From positions 1 to 6,097 of the forward strand of contig JAEDOA010000094.1 of assembly GCA_016302195.1 (NCBI GenBank): 6,097 nt of DNA. The letters run 5' to 3'. The notes under the pieces are model-generated. The model was not told the origin of the DNA. It saw nothing but the letters and a program-made list of their open reading frames with translations, and ran no database searches. The stretch is from Erysipelotrichaceae bacterium (GTDB lineage: Bacteria > Bacillota_I > Bacilli_A > Erysipelotrichales > Erysipelotrichaceae). Position 1 is the stretch's first letter, and the number at the start of each line of letters is the position of its first letter. A program made the position numbers and the translations under genes. Shown here piece by piece: positions 5,138-6,097 of this stretch.

Positions 5138-6097
5138 TTATCTTTTTAAAGAAGTATTCTTATATACGCAAATATCATTAGAGAAGATTGCTCTTACTCC
5201 GACTTTCTTGTAAATCTGAACTTCCTTACTTCTATCATAGTTTGTATACTCGTCAACAATTGTTCCACCTTCGAAAGCAATCTTAACTGGTTTCTCAGCA
5301 CCTGTAGGAATAATCCATGCATATGATGGATCAATTACCTTTTTAGAATTTGTTTCATCTTCAAATGACTGAGGAAGAACAATAACCTGATGTCCCTTGT
5401 ATGCTCCAAGATATCCATTGTTCCACATTGTGTTCTTCATCTCGTTAGACCAACGATTATCTGAAGGAATCATTGTTGCAGCAAATTCAAATGTGCAATA
5501 AATTGTAGCACGTCCGCCATAAGAATCAGAAATAGAAAGAAGTCTATCCATTTCCTTCTCATTAAATCCAGTCTGAGTTGATATATTATTAACATTTGCA
5601 GTCTGTACGTTCTGTGCTGCACCAATTAACTGTTTCTCAATCTCCATGTAAATACATTCATCAAGACCAGCCATAACAATATTAAGAACTTCTGCGAAGT
5701 CTACACGTCCATCAAGGAACTCCTCGAAACCAATCTGAGCAGCACCACCAATAGCGTTAGTTGTTACTTCGTAGCTACGTCCATCAAGTTTGAATACTTC
5801 ATAGAGACCAGCAAGTCCAACTTTGCCGATGAACTGTTTAGCACGATTTCTAGAAGCCTGTGTAATCTTCTGAGTAAAGATTGGCTTGTCACCCTGTGCG
5901 AATGTCTTAATCTCTGCGAACTGTCCGTACTGCTCCATAACTCTATTAGGAAGTACGTCATCAATTGTCTGCTCAATCAAAGCAAAGATTGTATTCTGAT
6001 TAATTTTATATGTTCTGTAGTCTGGAGCTAATGCTGCAAACTCAGCTCTAAGTGTTTCATTCATTTCGCTATAACCGAAAGACTTCTCTCCAAAGCT
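5138..6097 (-). CDS. Major capsid protein, 5' end beyond the window
   Basis: This is very likely the protein that builds the icosahedral head shell. The first ATG inside the window gives 308 aa, but the frame stays open for 11 more codons to the window edge (ending FGYSE before that Met). The only GGAGAG upstream of the ATG lies about 21 nt away, too far to serve it, so the true start is probably outside and the gene is partial here. Numbering from the internal Met, the N-terminal helical arm (1-40) leads into TIDDVLPNRVMEQYG (33-47) and then FAQGDKPIF (55-63), a pattern I associate with capsid proteins of this phage type. A region rich in G and A (GGAAQIGFEEFLDG, 106-119) and a helix (121-150) resemble the spine and A-domain layout of the HK97 fold. 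It is followed by a strong terminator and shows richer C-ending codon use, both consistent with high expression. The capsid assignment is strong; the fold detail is inferred. Confidence 0.88.
   Translation of the reverse strand, partial: SFGEKSFGYSEMNETLRAEFAALAPDYRTYKINQNTIFALIEQTIDDVLPNRVMEQYGQFAEIKTFAQGDKPIFTQKITQASRNRAKQFIGKVGLAGLYEVFKLDGRSYEVTTNAIGGAAQIGFEEFLDGRVDFAEVLNIVMAGLDECIYMEIEKQLIGAAQNVQTANVNNISTQTGFNEKEMDRLLSISDSYGGRATIYCTFEFAATMIPSDNRWSNEMKNTMWNNGYLGAYKGHQVIVLPQSFEDETNSKKVIDPSYAWIIPTGAEKPVKIAFEGGTIVDEYTNYDRSKEVQIYKKVGVRAIFSNDICVYKNTSLKR

Noticed and set aside
1..6097. CRISPR arrays, tRNA genes, insertion sequences, integrase or attachment sites, defence or toxin genes.
   Set aside because: I saw no regularly spaced repeats, tRNA-like cloverleaf, transposase or recombinase frames; all coding space is explained by phage structural genes.

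Overview
This window is the head-to-tail junction part of the structural module of a tailed double-stranded DNA phage or prophage. It is AT-rich, every gene lies on the minus strand, and the genes are packed with strong GGAGG-type ribosome binding sites. That style fits a phage of a low-GC Firmicutes host, perhaps a gut or rumen clostridial relative. The host is inferred; nothing in the window proves it.

In transcription order (high to low coordinates) the window holds: the major capsid protein (5138 to the window edge, start outside); a strong Rho-independent terminator or attenuator (about 5076-5119); a 190-aa protein with a low-complexity tail (4473-5045); a 191-aa candidate head-tail adaptor (3884-4459); a 103-aa small protein (3569-3880); an overlapping 312-aa protein with a C-terminal Ig-like domain, possibly head closure (2673-3611); a 200-aa candidate tail terminator (2049-2651); a 240-aa conserved-looking phage protein, possibly an assembly factor (1320-2042); a major tail (tube) protein candidate (333-1283); a second strong terminator (23-55); and the ribosome binding site of the next gene at the left edge.

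The most notable signal is in the first 332 bases, which look empty when only ATG-started genes are called. The tail protein gene ends GGA-AAA-AAA-TAA. This is a canonical A_AAA_AAA -1 slippery heptamer directly against the stop codon. The -1 frame stays open for exactly 90 more codons, has no ATG, GTG or TTG start near its beginning, and encodes a Pro/Gly-rich linker followed by a PASTA-like or small surface-type domain. The predicted outcome is two forms of the tail protein, 316 aa and 406 aa, the longer one decorating the tail. A second in-frame A_AAA_AAA heptamer lies at the end of the 103-aa gene, in the correct phase to fuse it to the overlapping 312-aa gene, which lacks a good ribosome binding site. 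A third in-frame A_AAA_AAA lies in the middle of the 190-aa gene and leads nowhere, so the heptamer alone is not proof.

The two presumed highest-copy virion genes (capsid and tail tube) are each followed directly by a strong hairpin terminator, and the capsid gene uses more C-ending codons than its neighbour. Both suggest expression tuned to copy number in the virion. Functional names other than capsid and tail protein rest mainly on gene order and remembered family resemblance, and are graded accordingly.
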